A stretch of DNA of 64,000 bases from Bacteroidota bacterium (GTDB lineage: Bacteria; Bacteroidota; Bacteroidia; Chitinophagales; Chitinophagaceae): positions 124,001-188,000 of the forward strand of contig JAEWKC010000034.1 of assembly GCA_023386235.1 (NCBI GenBank), in the 5' to 3' direction. The notes beneath the pieces were generated by a model, which worked only from the letters and a program-made list of their open reading frames with translations, did not search any database and was not told the origin of the DNA. The translations under genes were made by a program, and so were the position numbers. Within the stretch, counting starts at the first letter, position 1. Every line of letters starts with the position of its first letter. Of the stretch, positions 1 to 7,191 are shown piece after piece.

Positions 1-258
1 GGCGTGAAATTAGGTTTGTTCGATGAAGCGGTTGCTATGGAAAAATTCCAGGCTTGGTACGAAGAGCATGAAAAATCAGTGGCCAAGAAAGCTGAAGAAC
101 ACAAAAAACAGCAAAAAGAAAGACGTCGTCCGGCGTTTAAAAAAGTAGAGAGAGCCGAAGAGCCAAAAGCTGAAGAGGCTGCTGCAGAAGCTCCTGTAGA
201 AAACGCAGAAGCTCCGGAGCAGAATACAGCCGAAGAAAATACACAAGCCGAAGCTTAA
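1..258 (+). CDS. rpsP: 30S ribosomal protein S16, C-terminal part (5' end outside window)
   Basis: The frame is open from base 1, so this is the 3' end of a longer gene; the GTG at position 4 is internal. About 85 residues are visible. The first 25 (GVKLGLFDEAVAMEKFQAWY) match the region after the S16 core in Bacteroidota, where S16 carries a long charged tail. The rest is Lys/Glu/Ala-rich and ends in an acidic, low-complexity Glu-Ala stretch, as expected for that tail. S16 is a structural protein of the small ribosomal subunit. A rho-independent terminator follows 23 bp downstream, so this is the end of its transcript. The assignment rests on the tail only, because the conserved core lies outside the window. 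Confidence 0.75.
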   Translation, partial: GVKLGLFDEAVAMEKFQAWYEEHEKSVAKKAEEHKKQQKERRRPAFKKVERAEEPKAEEAAAEAPVENAEAPEQNTAEENTQAEA

Positions 259-280
259 TTTTCCATTAAAATTCATTCAG

Positions 281-311
281 GTCCTGTCATAAAATATGCA
301 GGACTTTTTTT
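281..311 (+). terminator. rho-independent terminator of rpsP
   Basis: The arms GTCCTG (281-286) and CAGGAC (299-304) pair, with an additional inner CAT/ATG pairing. A run of seven T follows. It lies 23 bp after the rpsP stop codon. Confidence 0.85.
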
Positions 312-329
312 ATGCCTGATATTTTTTAA

Positions 330-337
330 TAATTTTG
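330..337 (+). promoter_or_regulatory. TAnnTTTG -7 box upstream of ald
   Basis: TAATTTTG matches the Bacteroidota -7 consensus TAnnTTTG and ends 19 nt before the ATG at 357. It sits just after the rpsP terminator. No convincing -33 TTG is seen at the usual spacing. Confidence 0.45.
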
Positions 338-356
338 TTGTTAAACAGTTTGTATT

Positions 357-1571
357 ATGGCCACTACCAAACCTATTGTAAGCACTTCTTTCAGCTACGA
401 AACATTAGAAGAAACACTGGATATAAAGCCGCATAAATCGAGGTTGCAAATCGGCATACCCAAGGAAATAACCATGCAGGAAAACAGGATAGCCCTTGTG
501 CCCGAAGCGGTACAGGTATTGGTAAATAACGGGCATGAAGTAATATTGGAAAGCAAAGCGGGCGAAGCCAGCAACTTTACCGATCAGAACTACAGCGATG
601 CAGGCGCTAAAATAACAGCCTCACAGGAAGAAGTATACAAATGCCCGCTACTGATAAAAAGCGCTCCTATTTCGGAAGGAGAGCTTTCTTTTTTACAAAA
701 AAATCAAATTGTTATTTCGCCTATTCACTTTTCATTGCTGAATAAAAAAATCTTGGAAAGTCTTCTCAAAAAGAAAATATCAGCCCTAGGCTTTGAATTA
801 TTAAAAGATGGTAGCGGCTCTTTTCCAATTGTAAGAAGCATGAGCGAAATAGCCGGAAGGGCCTCTATGCTGCTTGCCGGCCAGCACCTGAGCTGCTTTA
901 ATAAAGGCAAAGGAGTTTTATTGGGCGGCATCAGCGGTATTCCTCCTACAAAAGTAATCATTATTGGTGCCGGCGTAGTAGGCGAATACGCGGCACGTAC
1001 TGCTATAGCCATGGGTGCATCTGTAAAGATTTTTGATAATGATATATACAGATTGCAGCGTTTGCAAAATCATATTGGTCACAGGATATGGACCAGCGTT
1101 ATTGAACCTAACATTTTAGGAAAGCAATTAAAAACCTGCGAAGTGGTGATTGGAGCGCTCAACAATAACAAAGGACGGGTGCCAATAGTTGTTACCGAAG
1201 ATATGGTAGGGAAAATGCGCCCGGGAAGTGTAATCATTGATGTATCTATAGACAGAGGTGGCTGCTTTGAAACCAGTGAAATTACTACGCTTGAAAAACC
1301 TACATTTACCAAATACGGCGTTATTCATTATTGTGTGCCTAATATAGCAAGCGGCTTTGCGCGAACCGCCAGCCAGGGCATAAGCAATGTATTGATGCCG
1401 CTAATGCTGAACATTGCAGATGAAGGTGGCTTTGATCATTTGCTGTGGCATGATTTTAATCTTCGCGACGCGATGTATTTATACAAAGGATATTCTACCA
1501 ACTTCAATATCAGTGAAAGATTTGGTTTAAAGTATACCGACTTGCATTTGATACTGGCCTCTAAGAGTTAG
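357..1571 (+). CDS. ald: alanine dehydrogenase
   Basis: NAD-dependent alanine dehydrogenase (L-alanine + NAD+ + H2O to pyruvate + NH4+ + NADH), cytosolic, 404 residues. The canonical N-terminus (GIPKEI) only begins near residue 32, so there is an N-terminal extension of about 29 residues, a form I recall from other Bacteroidota. Expected active-site residues are present: Arg44 in NRIALVP, Lys101 in LLIKSAP, His124 in SPIHFS, and the Rossmann motif GAGVVGE at 204-210. An Asp in IIDVSIDRGG matches the catalytic Asp. The ATG at 357 is preceded by a TAnnTTTG box. The 3' end overlaps the convergent zapA gene by 11 bp. The protein belongs to the same superfamily as PntAA, found 7 kb downstream, but it carries the Ald signature residues, so that alternative is unlikely. 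Confidence 0.92.
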   Translation: MATTKPIVSTSFSYETLEETLDIKPHKSRLQIGIPKEITMQENRIALVPEAVQVLVNNGHEVILESKAGEASNFTDQNYSDAGAKITASQEEVYKCPLLIKSAPISEGELSFLQKNQIVISPIHFSLLNKKILESLLKKKISALGFELLKDGSGSFPIVRSMSEIAGRASMLLAGQHLSCFNKGKGVLLGGISGIPPTKVIIIGAGVVGEYAARTAIAMGASVKIFDNDIYRLQRLQNHIGHRIWTSVIEPNILGKQLKTCEVVIGALNNNKGRVPIVVTEDMVGKMRPGSVIIDVSIDRGGCFETSEITTLEKPTFTKYGVIHYCVPNIASGFARTASQGISNVLMPLMLNIADEGGFDHLLWHDFNLRDAMYLYKGYSTNFNISERFGLKYTDLHLILASKS

Positions 1572-1869
1572 TGTTTTCTTCTTCGTCTAAAGCTTTATCC
1601 AGTAAGGATTGCAGAGAAGATAGTTTAGCAGAAGTTTCTTCTTCTTTTACCATGAACTGACCAGCTTTATTTTGTTCTGTGGCAAACCATAATATAGCCA
1701 TAGCAATGTAATCCTGCATGTCTTTTCCGGCAAAGTTTGTTTTGAAATAAACGATTTGATCGTTGATCATTTTCACGGTTTTGCGCACTACTTCCTCATC
1801 GTCTTTTTTTACTTTTAAACGATAAGTTCTGTCTCCTACAACCACGTTGATTACTATTACTTCACTCAT
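1561..1869 (-). CDS. zapA: cell division protein ZapA-like
   Basis: A protein of 102 residues of the ZapA family, which binds FtsZ and promotes Z-ring bundling. The N-terminal half (VINVVVGDRTYRLKV) is the ZapA beta-hairpin head. The rest (INDQIVYFKTNFAGKDMQDYIAMA and onward) is helical, with Glu/Lys-rich coiled coil at the C-terminus. I start it at the ATG at 1869 (MSEVIV). A TTG two codons upstream is possible but less likely. It follows a small coiled-coil gene by 26 bp on the same strand, an order typical of pheT-coiled coil-zapA in Bacteroidota. The 3' end overlaps ald by 11 bp in a tail-to-tail arrangement. Confidence 0.85.
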   Translation of the reverse strand: MSEVIVINVVVGDRTYRLKVKKDDEEVVRKTVKMINDQIVYFKTNFAGKDMQDYIAMAILWFATEQNKAGQFMVKEEETSAKLSSLQSLLDKALDEEENTNS

Positions 1870-1895
1870 AGGCAATCGGGTTACAAAATTTTGAT

Positions 1896-2177
1896 TTAGG
1901 CATTAAGCATATTGAGGCAGTCCTGAATATCTTTCAGATATATATCTATTCTTTTGTTGAGGTTTTGTTTTTCTTCGTCAGACCAGCTCTGCACACCTAT
2001 GTTTTGTATGTCTAACTTCTGCTGAAGTTCACTAGCCTGATTCCTGGTTATTGCCAGCTGTTTCTGCGCCACGTGCAGTTCATCTTTCAGATTTTGATTT
2101 TCTTTCTGCAACCGCTTGTATCTTGTAAGCAGTTGCTGAAGTTTTTCTTCCAATAGCTGAAGCTGTGTATGTTCCAT
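1896..2177 (-). CDS. small coiled-coil protein upstream of zapA
   Basis: A 93-residue protein, almost entirely helical and heptad-like from residue 1 to about 60 (Leu/Gln/Lys/Glu-rich), followed by a short segment with Trp (QSWSDEEKQNLNKR) and a C-terminal helix. It has no signal peptide or membrane span. Position and form suggest a division-associated, ZapB-like or structural partner of ZapA. This is inferred from context, because coiled coils alone do not identify a family. The start at 2177 is the only sensible ATG. The gene lies 28 bp after the mntA-like antitoxin gene and 26 bp before zapA, so all are probably on one transcript. Confidence 0.7.
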   Translation of the reverse strand: MEHTQLQLLEEKLQQLLTRYKRLQKENQNLKDELHVAQKQLAITRNQASELQQKLDIQNIGVQSWSDEEKQNLNKRIDIYLKDIQDCLNMLNA

Positions 2178-2205
2178 AAATTTTAAAATTGAACTGATGA
2201 TGCCA

Positions 2206-2496
2206 TCATACGTAAACTATATCTTTTTCAATAGCATGAAAATACTTTGGTTTTATTCCATTTTTAGAAACTAAATCAACTTTTCTATTTATTTTCTTTT
2301 CTATAAAATCTGCCAAGTCAATAAACTCAACTCCAATTGGTTTTGAAAAATCAATGATGATATCTACATCACTATATTTAGTAAAGTCATTGCGCAGGAC
2401 AGAACCAAACAATCCTATTTCTTTTACATTATATTTCTGTAAAAGATCAGGCTTTATCTTTTCTAATACCTCTTTTATGTATGCTAATTCTTCCAT
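2206..2496 (-). CDS. mntA: MntA-type nucleotidyltransferase antitoxin
   Basis: A 96-residue minimal nucleotidyltransferase (MNT family). Visible motifs are Gly31-Ser32 with Arg35, then Ser42-Asp43-x-Asp45, which bind metal and nucleotide, and a third Asp at about residue 74 (RKVDLVS). In characterised HepT/MntA pairs the MNT protein neutralises the HEPN toxin by adding AMP to a Tyr near its active site. Here the gene lies 43 bp downstream of the HEPN gene, in the same order as those pairs. All three catalytic acidic residues are retained, so the antitoxin looks active. The pair sits between pheT and the coiled-coil/zapA genes, which are otherwise usually adjacent, suggesting insertion of the module. 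Confidence 0.88.
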   Translation of the reverse strand: MEELAYIKEVLEKIKPDLLQKYNVKEIGLFGSVLRNDFTKYSDVDIIIDFSKPIGVEFIDLADFIEKKINRKVDLVSKNGIKPKYFHAIEKDIVYV

Positions 2497-2539
2497 TTTT
2501 TAGTTTGATAAAAATACAATTTTTTAATTGAACTTATTT

Positions 2540-2872
2540 TCAAACAATTTCTTTTAAAACTTTTATCAAATGATGTAAGTAAGATTCTTTTATTGTCCAA
2601 ACTATATGATAATCCACACCAAAGTAATCGTGAACAATTCTATTTCTAAATCCTCTTATCCTATACCAATCAATAGAGCTATGTTGTTCTTTATATTCTT
2701 CTGGTAATTTATTTGCTGCTTCTCCAATAATTTCAAAATTCCGAATAACTGCATCAATGGTTTTCTCATCTTCTACAAACTCATCAAAACTCATGCCTTC
2801 AGTATAAGAGAGTATTTTATTCGCACTGATGATGATATCTTCAATTAATAATTCCGGAATTCTTTTAGACAT
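2540..2872 (-). CDS. hepT: HepT-type HEPN toxin (DUF86 family)
   Basis: A 110-residue all-helical HEPN protein. The ribonuclease signature Rx4HxY is intact: Arg76, His81, Tyr83 in RNRIVHDYF. An upstream helix contains the family motif IIGEAANKL. HEPN toxins of this group cleave RNA, and the Tyr next to the catalytic His is the usual target of AMPylation by the partner MntA, which is encoded immediately downstream. The start at 2872 is 9 nt after the pheT stop codon, so the toxin is probably co-transcribed with an essential aminoacyl-tRNA synthetase gene. No separate promoter is evident in the 9-nt gap. Confidence 0.9.
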   Translation of the reverse strand: MSKRIPELLIEDIIISANKILSYTEGMSFDEFVEDEKTIDAVIRNFEIIGEAANKLPEEYKEQHSSIDWYRIRGFRNRIVHDYFGVDYHIVWTIKESYLHHLIKVLKEIV

Positions 2873-2881
2873 AGGAAACTT

Positions 2882-5302
2882 TTATTTTCTTATCTCTGCG
2901 TTCAGTTCTTTTTCAAAATTATTGATAAGCTTATTTACCAAGGTATCTATCTCCTTATCAGTAAGTGTTTTTTGCTCGTCAAGAAAAGTAAAGTTTAAGG
3001 CTACTGATTTTTTGTCGCGCCCTAATTTATCACTCTCAAAAATATCGAACAGTCTTACGTCTTTCAACAAATTTAAATTCGATTTTTTAATTACAGCATT
3101 AATGCTTTCATAATTTACTGATTTATCTACCACCAATGCCAGATCTCTTTGCACGGCAGGAAACCTGCTTACTTCCTTGTACAGTATGCGTTGTTTATTT
3201 TTCAATTCAAGTACAGACGCCATATTAAATTCGGCATAAAAAACTTCCGATTTTATACCAAACTCTTCAAGTTTCTTTTTAGGAATAATAGTGATTTTAC
3301 CCAATGATTTTTTTTCTGCTGAAAAGGAAACTCCCACTTCATTCTCTAATTGTGTGAATTTACTATTCCCAAATCCGAGTAAGTGTATCAAAGCCTGCAC
3401 AATACCTTTTACTCTGAAAAAAGATTGCCCTTTTCCTTTTTCATTCCATTCGTCTTCATGTGTTTTTCCGGTAAGATAAAGTGCTAACTTTTCTTCTTCA
3501 AGATATTCTCCAACAGCTTTTGTGGCGTAGGTTTTACCATATTCAAAAAGCTGAAGATTATTATTTTTTCTATTCAGATTATAAGCTATTACTTCCAATC
3601 CGGTTTCCAGCATAGAAGGACGCATTACATCCAGATCGGCACTTAAACTGTTTAGCATACGCACCGCTGTTTGCAACTCTTCTTCTGTATAGTATTTACT
3701 GTTAGTAATAGAATTGGTAACAATCTCCTGAAAGCCCAACCCTACCAGGTAGTCGGCTATTTTATTCTTAGTATCTTCTTTTAATGTGTAGGTATCTACC
3801 GCTGGCGTAAGCGTTACGGCTGTGGGTATATCTATATTGTCCAATCCGTCAATACGCAATATTTCTTCCACAATATCCGCGGGCAGCGTAATGTCGGGCT
3901 TGCTGTGAGGCACAGCGAATATTATTTCATCGTGATTTTCTTTTATTTTTTCAAAATCAAGCGCTTCCAGCACTTCCACGATGGCATCATGATGATAGTT
4001 TTTACCACTCAGTTTTTTTAAATAATGATATTTAAGCGCTACATATTTTTTATCGGCAGGATGAGGATATACGTCTACCACGTCAGAGCTTATTTCGCCA
4101 CCGGCAATTTCTTTGATGAGCAAAGCTGCACGCTTTAATACTTTTACTGTATTGCTTATATTTACTCCTTTTTCAAAACGTAAGGCCGCATCGGTTCTCA
4201 AACCATGATGAAACGAGGTTTTCCGAATGCTTGCGGCATTGAAATGCGCACTTTCTAAAAATATATTTGTGGTAGTATCTGACACGCCGCTATCCATACC
4301 GCCGAACACACCTGCTATGCACATGCCGCCATCTTCATCGCAAATCATCAGGTCGTTAGCGGTAAGTTTTCTTTCCTTTTCATCTAACGTCTTGAACAAA
4401 GCATCTTCCGGTAAATTTTTTACTATAACATGATTACCGCTGATTTTTTCCGCGTCAAACGCATGCAGCGGCTGGCCAGTTTCATGTAAGATAAAGTTGG
4501 TAATATCTACAATATTGTTGATAGGCCTTACGCCGATAGCTTTTAATTTATTCTTCAGCCAGTCAGGCGAAGGTACTACTTTTACGCCCGAAATAGTTAC
4601 ACCCGCGTACCTTGCGCATGCTTCTGTATTTTCTACGGTAACCTTTATGGGTAAATTGTTATTATCCGCTTTAAAATTATTTTTTGCAAGCGGAGATACA
4701 GGCTTGCTGTTTTTATTTTCATGACGCACCAGATAAGCGCATACATCTTTCGCTACACCTAAATGCGACATGGCATCCATGCGGTTAGGCGTAAGTCCTA
4801 TTTCATAAATCACATCTTCATATACAGAAAAATATTCCGAAGCCGGCGTGCCAGGTTTTGCATTTGCCGGTAAAACCATAATACCATCGTGGCTTTGGCC
4901 CATACCCAGTTCATCTTCGGCACAAATCATTCCGTAACTTTCCTCACCTCTTATTTTTGCCACTTTCATGGTCATTGGCTCACCTACTGACGGGTAAAGG
5001 ATAGCGCCCACCTTTGCTACTACCACCTTTTGACCGGCCGCTACATTGGGCGCACCGCATACAACCTGCAAGGGTTGTTGTTCGCCCACGTTTACGGTAG
5101 TAACTTTTAATTTATCGGCATTAGGATGTTGCTCGCAAGTCAGCACCTCACCTATCACCACATCTTTCAATCCACCCTGAATGCTCTGGTAATGCTCCAT
5201 AGCTTCTACTTCCAGGCCAATTGAGGTAAGTATTCGTGAAAGTTTTTCCGGCTCTATTTTTTCGGGCAGATACTCACTTAACCATTTATATGAAATCGTC
5301 AT
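2882..5302 (-). CDS. pheT: phenylalanine--tRNA ligase beta subunit
   Basis: An 806-residue beta chain of the alpha2beta2 enzyme that charges tRNA-Phe. The length fits the full bacterial form. Domains in order: N-terminal tRNA-binding (EMAP/Trbp-like OB) at roughly residues 40-150 (GEVLTCEQHPNADKL); the B3/B4 editing region near 210-385 (NRMDAMSHLG precedes it); the B5 domain near 410-480; the core synthetase-like domain; and the C-terminal anticodon-recognition FDX-ACB domain (SRFPAVQRDLALVVD onwards). The pheS partner is not nearby. A TAnnTTTG box lies 85 nt upstream. The downstream HEPN gene begins 9 nt after the stop codon. Confidence 0.97.
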   Translation of the reverse strand: MTISYKWLSEYLPEKIEPEKLSRILTSIGLEVEAMEHYQSIQGGLKDVVIGEVLTCEQHPNADKLKVTTVNVGEQQPLQVVCGAPNVAAGQKVVVAKVGAILYPSVGEPMTMKVAKIRGEESYGMICAEDELGMGQSHDGIMVLPANAKPGTPASEYFSVYEDVIYEIGLTPNRMDAMSHLGVAKDVCAYLVRHENKNSKPVSPLAKNNFKADNNNLPIKVTVENTEACARYAGVTISGVKVVPSPDWLKNKLKAIGVRPINNIVDITNFILHETGQPLHAFDAEKISGNHVIVKNLPEDALFKTLDEKERKLTANDLMICDEDGGMCIAGVFGGMDSGVSDTTTNIFLESAHFNAASIRKTSFHHGLRTDAALRFEKGVNISNTVKVLKRAALLIKEIAGGEISSDVVDVYPHPADKKYVALKYHYLKKLSGKNYHHDAIVEVLEALDFEKIKENHDEIIFAVPHSKPDITLPADIVEEILRIDGLDNIDIPTAVTLTPAVDTYTLKEDTKNKIADYLVGLGFQEIVTNSITNSKYYTEEELQTAVRMLNSLSADLDVMRPSMLETGLEVIAYNLNRKNNNLQLFEYGKTYATKAVGEYLEEEKLALYLTGKTHEDEWNEKGKGQSFFRVKGIVQALIHLLGFGNSKFTQLENEVGVSFSAEKKSLGKITIIPKKKLEEFGIKSEVFYAEFNMASVLELKNKQRILYKEVSRFPAVQRDLALVVDKSVNYESINAVIKKSNLNLLKDVRLFDIFESDKLGRDKKSVALNFTFLDEQKTLTDKEIDTLVNKLINNFEKELNAEIRK

Positions 5303-5387
5303 TTTGTAAAAATTATTAGGTTTACTATTTTATCTTATTACTATATCTCTACACTTAATAGTAGTTTCTTGCGGTTTACACAAAGTG

Positions 5388-5395
5388 CAAATTTA
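5388..5395 (-). promoter_or_regulatory. TAnnTTTG -7 box for pheT
   Basis: On the minus strand this reads TAAATTTG and lies 85 nt upstream of the pheT ATG. A TTTG on the minus strand at 5420-5423 lies 24 nt further upstream, longer than the usual 19-21 nt. The element is interleaved with the divergent promoter of the DUF983 gene. Confidence 0.4.
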
Positions 5396-5427
5396 CACAT
5401 TTGAGATTAGATTTTCTTTCAAAATAT

Positions 5428-5435
5428 TACCTTTG
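5428..5435 (+). promoter_or_regulatory. TAnnTTTG -7 box for the DUF983 gene
   Basis: TACCTTTG ends only 5 nt before the ATG at 5441. Transcription would start at or next to the start codon, which implies a leaderless mRNA. Confidence 0.5.
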
Positions 5436-5440
5436 TAAAG

Positions 5441-5917
5441 ATGTTAAAAGAAAATACTACCGTTACCACACGCAGCTACCTGTCTGCCGTATTGGCCAAT
5501 AAGTGTCCCCGATGCAGGCAGGGTGATTTATTTGTTACAAATAATCCATATGCTTTTGACAAGAACAGGTTTATGCACATGAATGATTCCTGTGCTATTT
5601 GCGGGCAGCCTACAGATATTGAAGTAGGATTTTATTATGGTACGGGATATGTAAGCTATGGGCTTACCGTAGCCTTTTCGGTGGCTACATTTATTGCGTG
5701 GAAAGTATTAATAGGTATGAGTTTCGCGATAGATGACAACCGGGTTTTTTACTGGTTCTTCACTAATCTTATTTTACTTTTATTGCTACAGCCTTTGTTT
5801 ATGCGCTTTTCACGCACATTGTGGCTTAGCTGGTTTGTAAAATATAATCCAAACTGGGAGAAAGAAAAGTCTAAAAGAAACGAGCGTATAGTAGACGCTT
5901 ATAAACACGGGTGGTGA
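5441..5917 (+). CDS. DUF983 family membrane protein with zinc-ribbon-like cysteines
   Basis: A 158-residue protein of the uncharacterised DUF983 family. Two CxxC pairs, CPRC (Cys22, Cys25) and CAIC (Cys51, Cys54), form a probable zinc knuckle facing the cytosol. Two hydrophobic segments follow (about residues 70-95 and 105-125), then a basic C-terminal tail. The family occurs widely in Bacteroidota and Proteobacteria, sometimes next to respiratory genes, but its function is unknown. It is divergent from pheT and ends 3 bp before the convergent pdxA gene. Confidence 0.88.
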   Translation: MLKENTTVTTRSYLSAVLANKCPRCRQGDLFVTNNPYAFDKNRFMHMNDSCAICGQPTDIEVGFYYGTGYVSYGLTVAFSVATFIAWKVLIGMSFAIDDNRVFYWFFTNLILLLLLQPLFMRFSRTLWLSWFVKYNPNWEKEKSKRNERIVDAYKHGW

Positions 5918-5920
5918 TAA

Positions 5921-7018
5921 CTACTCTTCTGTATCTATTACTTTTTCATCTTCGGCGTTGCCTATTACCTTCTCACTTCTTCTGTGTATAGGATTTTTGT
6001 TCATATCGGCAAAGTCGTATCTCTGCTTAATTATATCAATACATTTGTATACCGATGCAAGCGTAGATGCCGCATCCGCTTTATTTTTCCCGGCAATATC
6101 AAAAGCTGTTCCGTGATCGGGGCTGGTTCTTACAATGGGCAACCCGGCTGAATAATTAACCCCTTCGCCCTTGGCAAGAGATTTAAAAGGAATGAGTCCC
6201 TGATCGTGATACATGGCTAAAACCGCATCAAACCTTTCATGATAACCTCTGGCAAAGAAGGCATCGGCGCTGTACGGGCCTAAACACAATATGCCACTTT
6301 GCTTTGCCTGCTTAATTGCCGGCTTTATTACAGATTCTTCTTCAGTTCCTATCAGTCCTTCATCTCCGGCATGTGGGTTGAGGCCTAATACCGCTATCCT
6401 CGGCTTACTTATGCCAAAATCTTTTTTAAGGCTATCGTTTAAAATCTGCAGTTTGCTTACAATAGCTTCTTTAGTGATATGGTCAGCGATGTCTTTTACG
6501 GGTACATGCTCTGTAACAACAGCCACCTTCATATTATCTGCAACCAACAGCATCAGTACATCAGATTTATGGAAACTATCGCGCAGGTAAGGCGTATGTC
6601 CGCTATAATTGAAAGTGTCTGACTGGATGGTTTTTTTATGAATGGGTAAAGTTACCAATCCGTCTATCCATTTGTCTTTTAACGCGTCTACGGCATTTTT
6701 CAGAGAGAGGTAAGCATATTTACCAATAGTGTTGTCCAGCGTGCCGGGCGTAATATTAATTTCTTCTTCCCAGGCATTATACAAATTCACCTGCTTTAGA
6801 CTTAGCCTGGTTTTATCTTTTACCGGGCTGTAAGAAAAATTAATGTCACCGATTGTTTTCTTGTAGAAGTTAAGCGTTTTTCCATTAGCGAATACTACGG
6901 GTGTGCATACTTCATTTAGCCTGGCATCACTCAATACTTTTATGATCAGTTCTATACCAATACCGTTTATATCGCCACTCGTAAATCCTATTACGGGTTT
7001 TCTGTTTTCAGTAGACAT
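5921..7018 (-). CDS. pdxA: 4-hydroxythreonine-4-phosphate dehydrogenase
   Basis: A 365-residue PdxA, which oxidises 4-phosphohydroxy-L-threonine in the DXP-dependent pyridoxal phosphate pathway. The divalent-metal ligands correspond exactly to the E. coli enzyme with a +5 shift: His171 (VTEHVPV), His216 (GLNPHAGDEG) and His271 (MYHDQGLIP). The SGHTPYL substrate loop and the RTSPDHGTAFDIAG C-terminal signature are present. The last roughly 30 residues form a charged extension. A TAnnTTTG box lies about 80 nt upstream. The gene is convergent with the DUF983 gene, separated by 3 bp. Confidence 0.96.
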   Translation of the reverse strand: MSTENRKPVIGFTSGDINGIGIELIIKVLSDARLNEVCTPVVFANGKTLNFYKKTIGDINFSYSPVKDKTRLSLKQVNLYNAWEEEINITPGTLDNTIGKYAYLSLKNAVDALKDKWIDGLVTLPIHKKTIQSDTFNYSGHTPYLRDSFHKSDVLMLLVADNMKVAVVTEHVPVKDIADHITKEAIVSKLQILNDSLKKDFGISKPRIAVLGLNPHAGDEGLIGTEEESVIKPAIKQAKQSGILCLGPYSADAFFARGYHERFDAVLAMYHDQGLIPFKSLAKGEGVNYSAGLPIVRTSPDHGTAFDIAGKNKADAASTLASVYKCIDIIKQRYDFADMNKNPIHRRSEKVIGNAEDEKVIDTEE

Positions 7019-7098
7019 TCTTTTTTAGTTAATTTTAAACTCGTGAAAAATTACTTACCAGCCGTGAACATGCTTTTATTTACAATGTTGCTCTCTGG

Positions 7099-7106
7099 CA
7101 AATTTA
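7099..7106 (-). promoter_or_regulatory. TAnnTTTG -7 box for pdxA
   Basis: The minus strand reads TAAATTTG, 80 nt upstream of the pdxA ATG. No -33 TTG is seen at canonical spacing. Confidence 0.4.
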
Positions 7107-7191
7107 CATAATATTCTTGTTAATTGTAAGAGATGACACTGGGGATATGTGATCAGGAATGAGGGATGAGGGATGACATATTATTATGATG

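Noticed and set aside
357..1571. The first dehydrogenase as a second transhydrogenase alpha subunit
   Set aside because: It carries Ald residues (Arg44, Lys101, His124). The RTTRAQAMDILSSMA segment of PntAA is absent, and there is no neighbouring membrane subunit.
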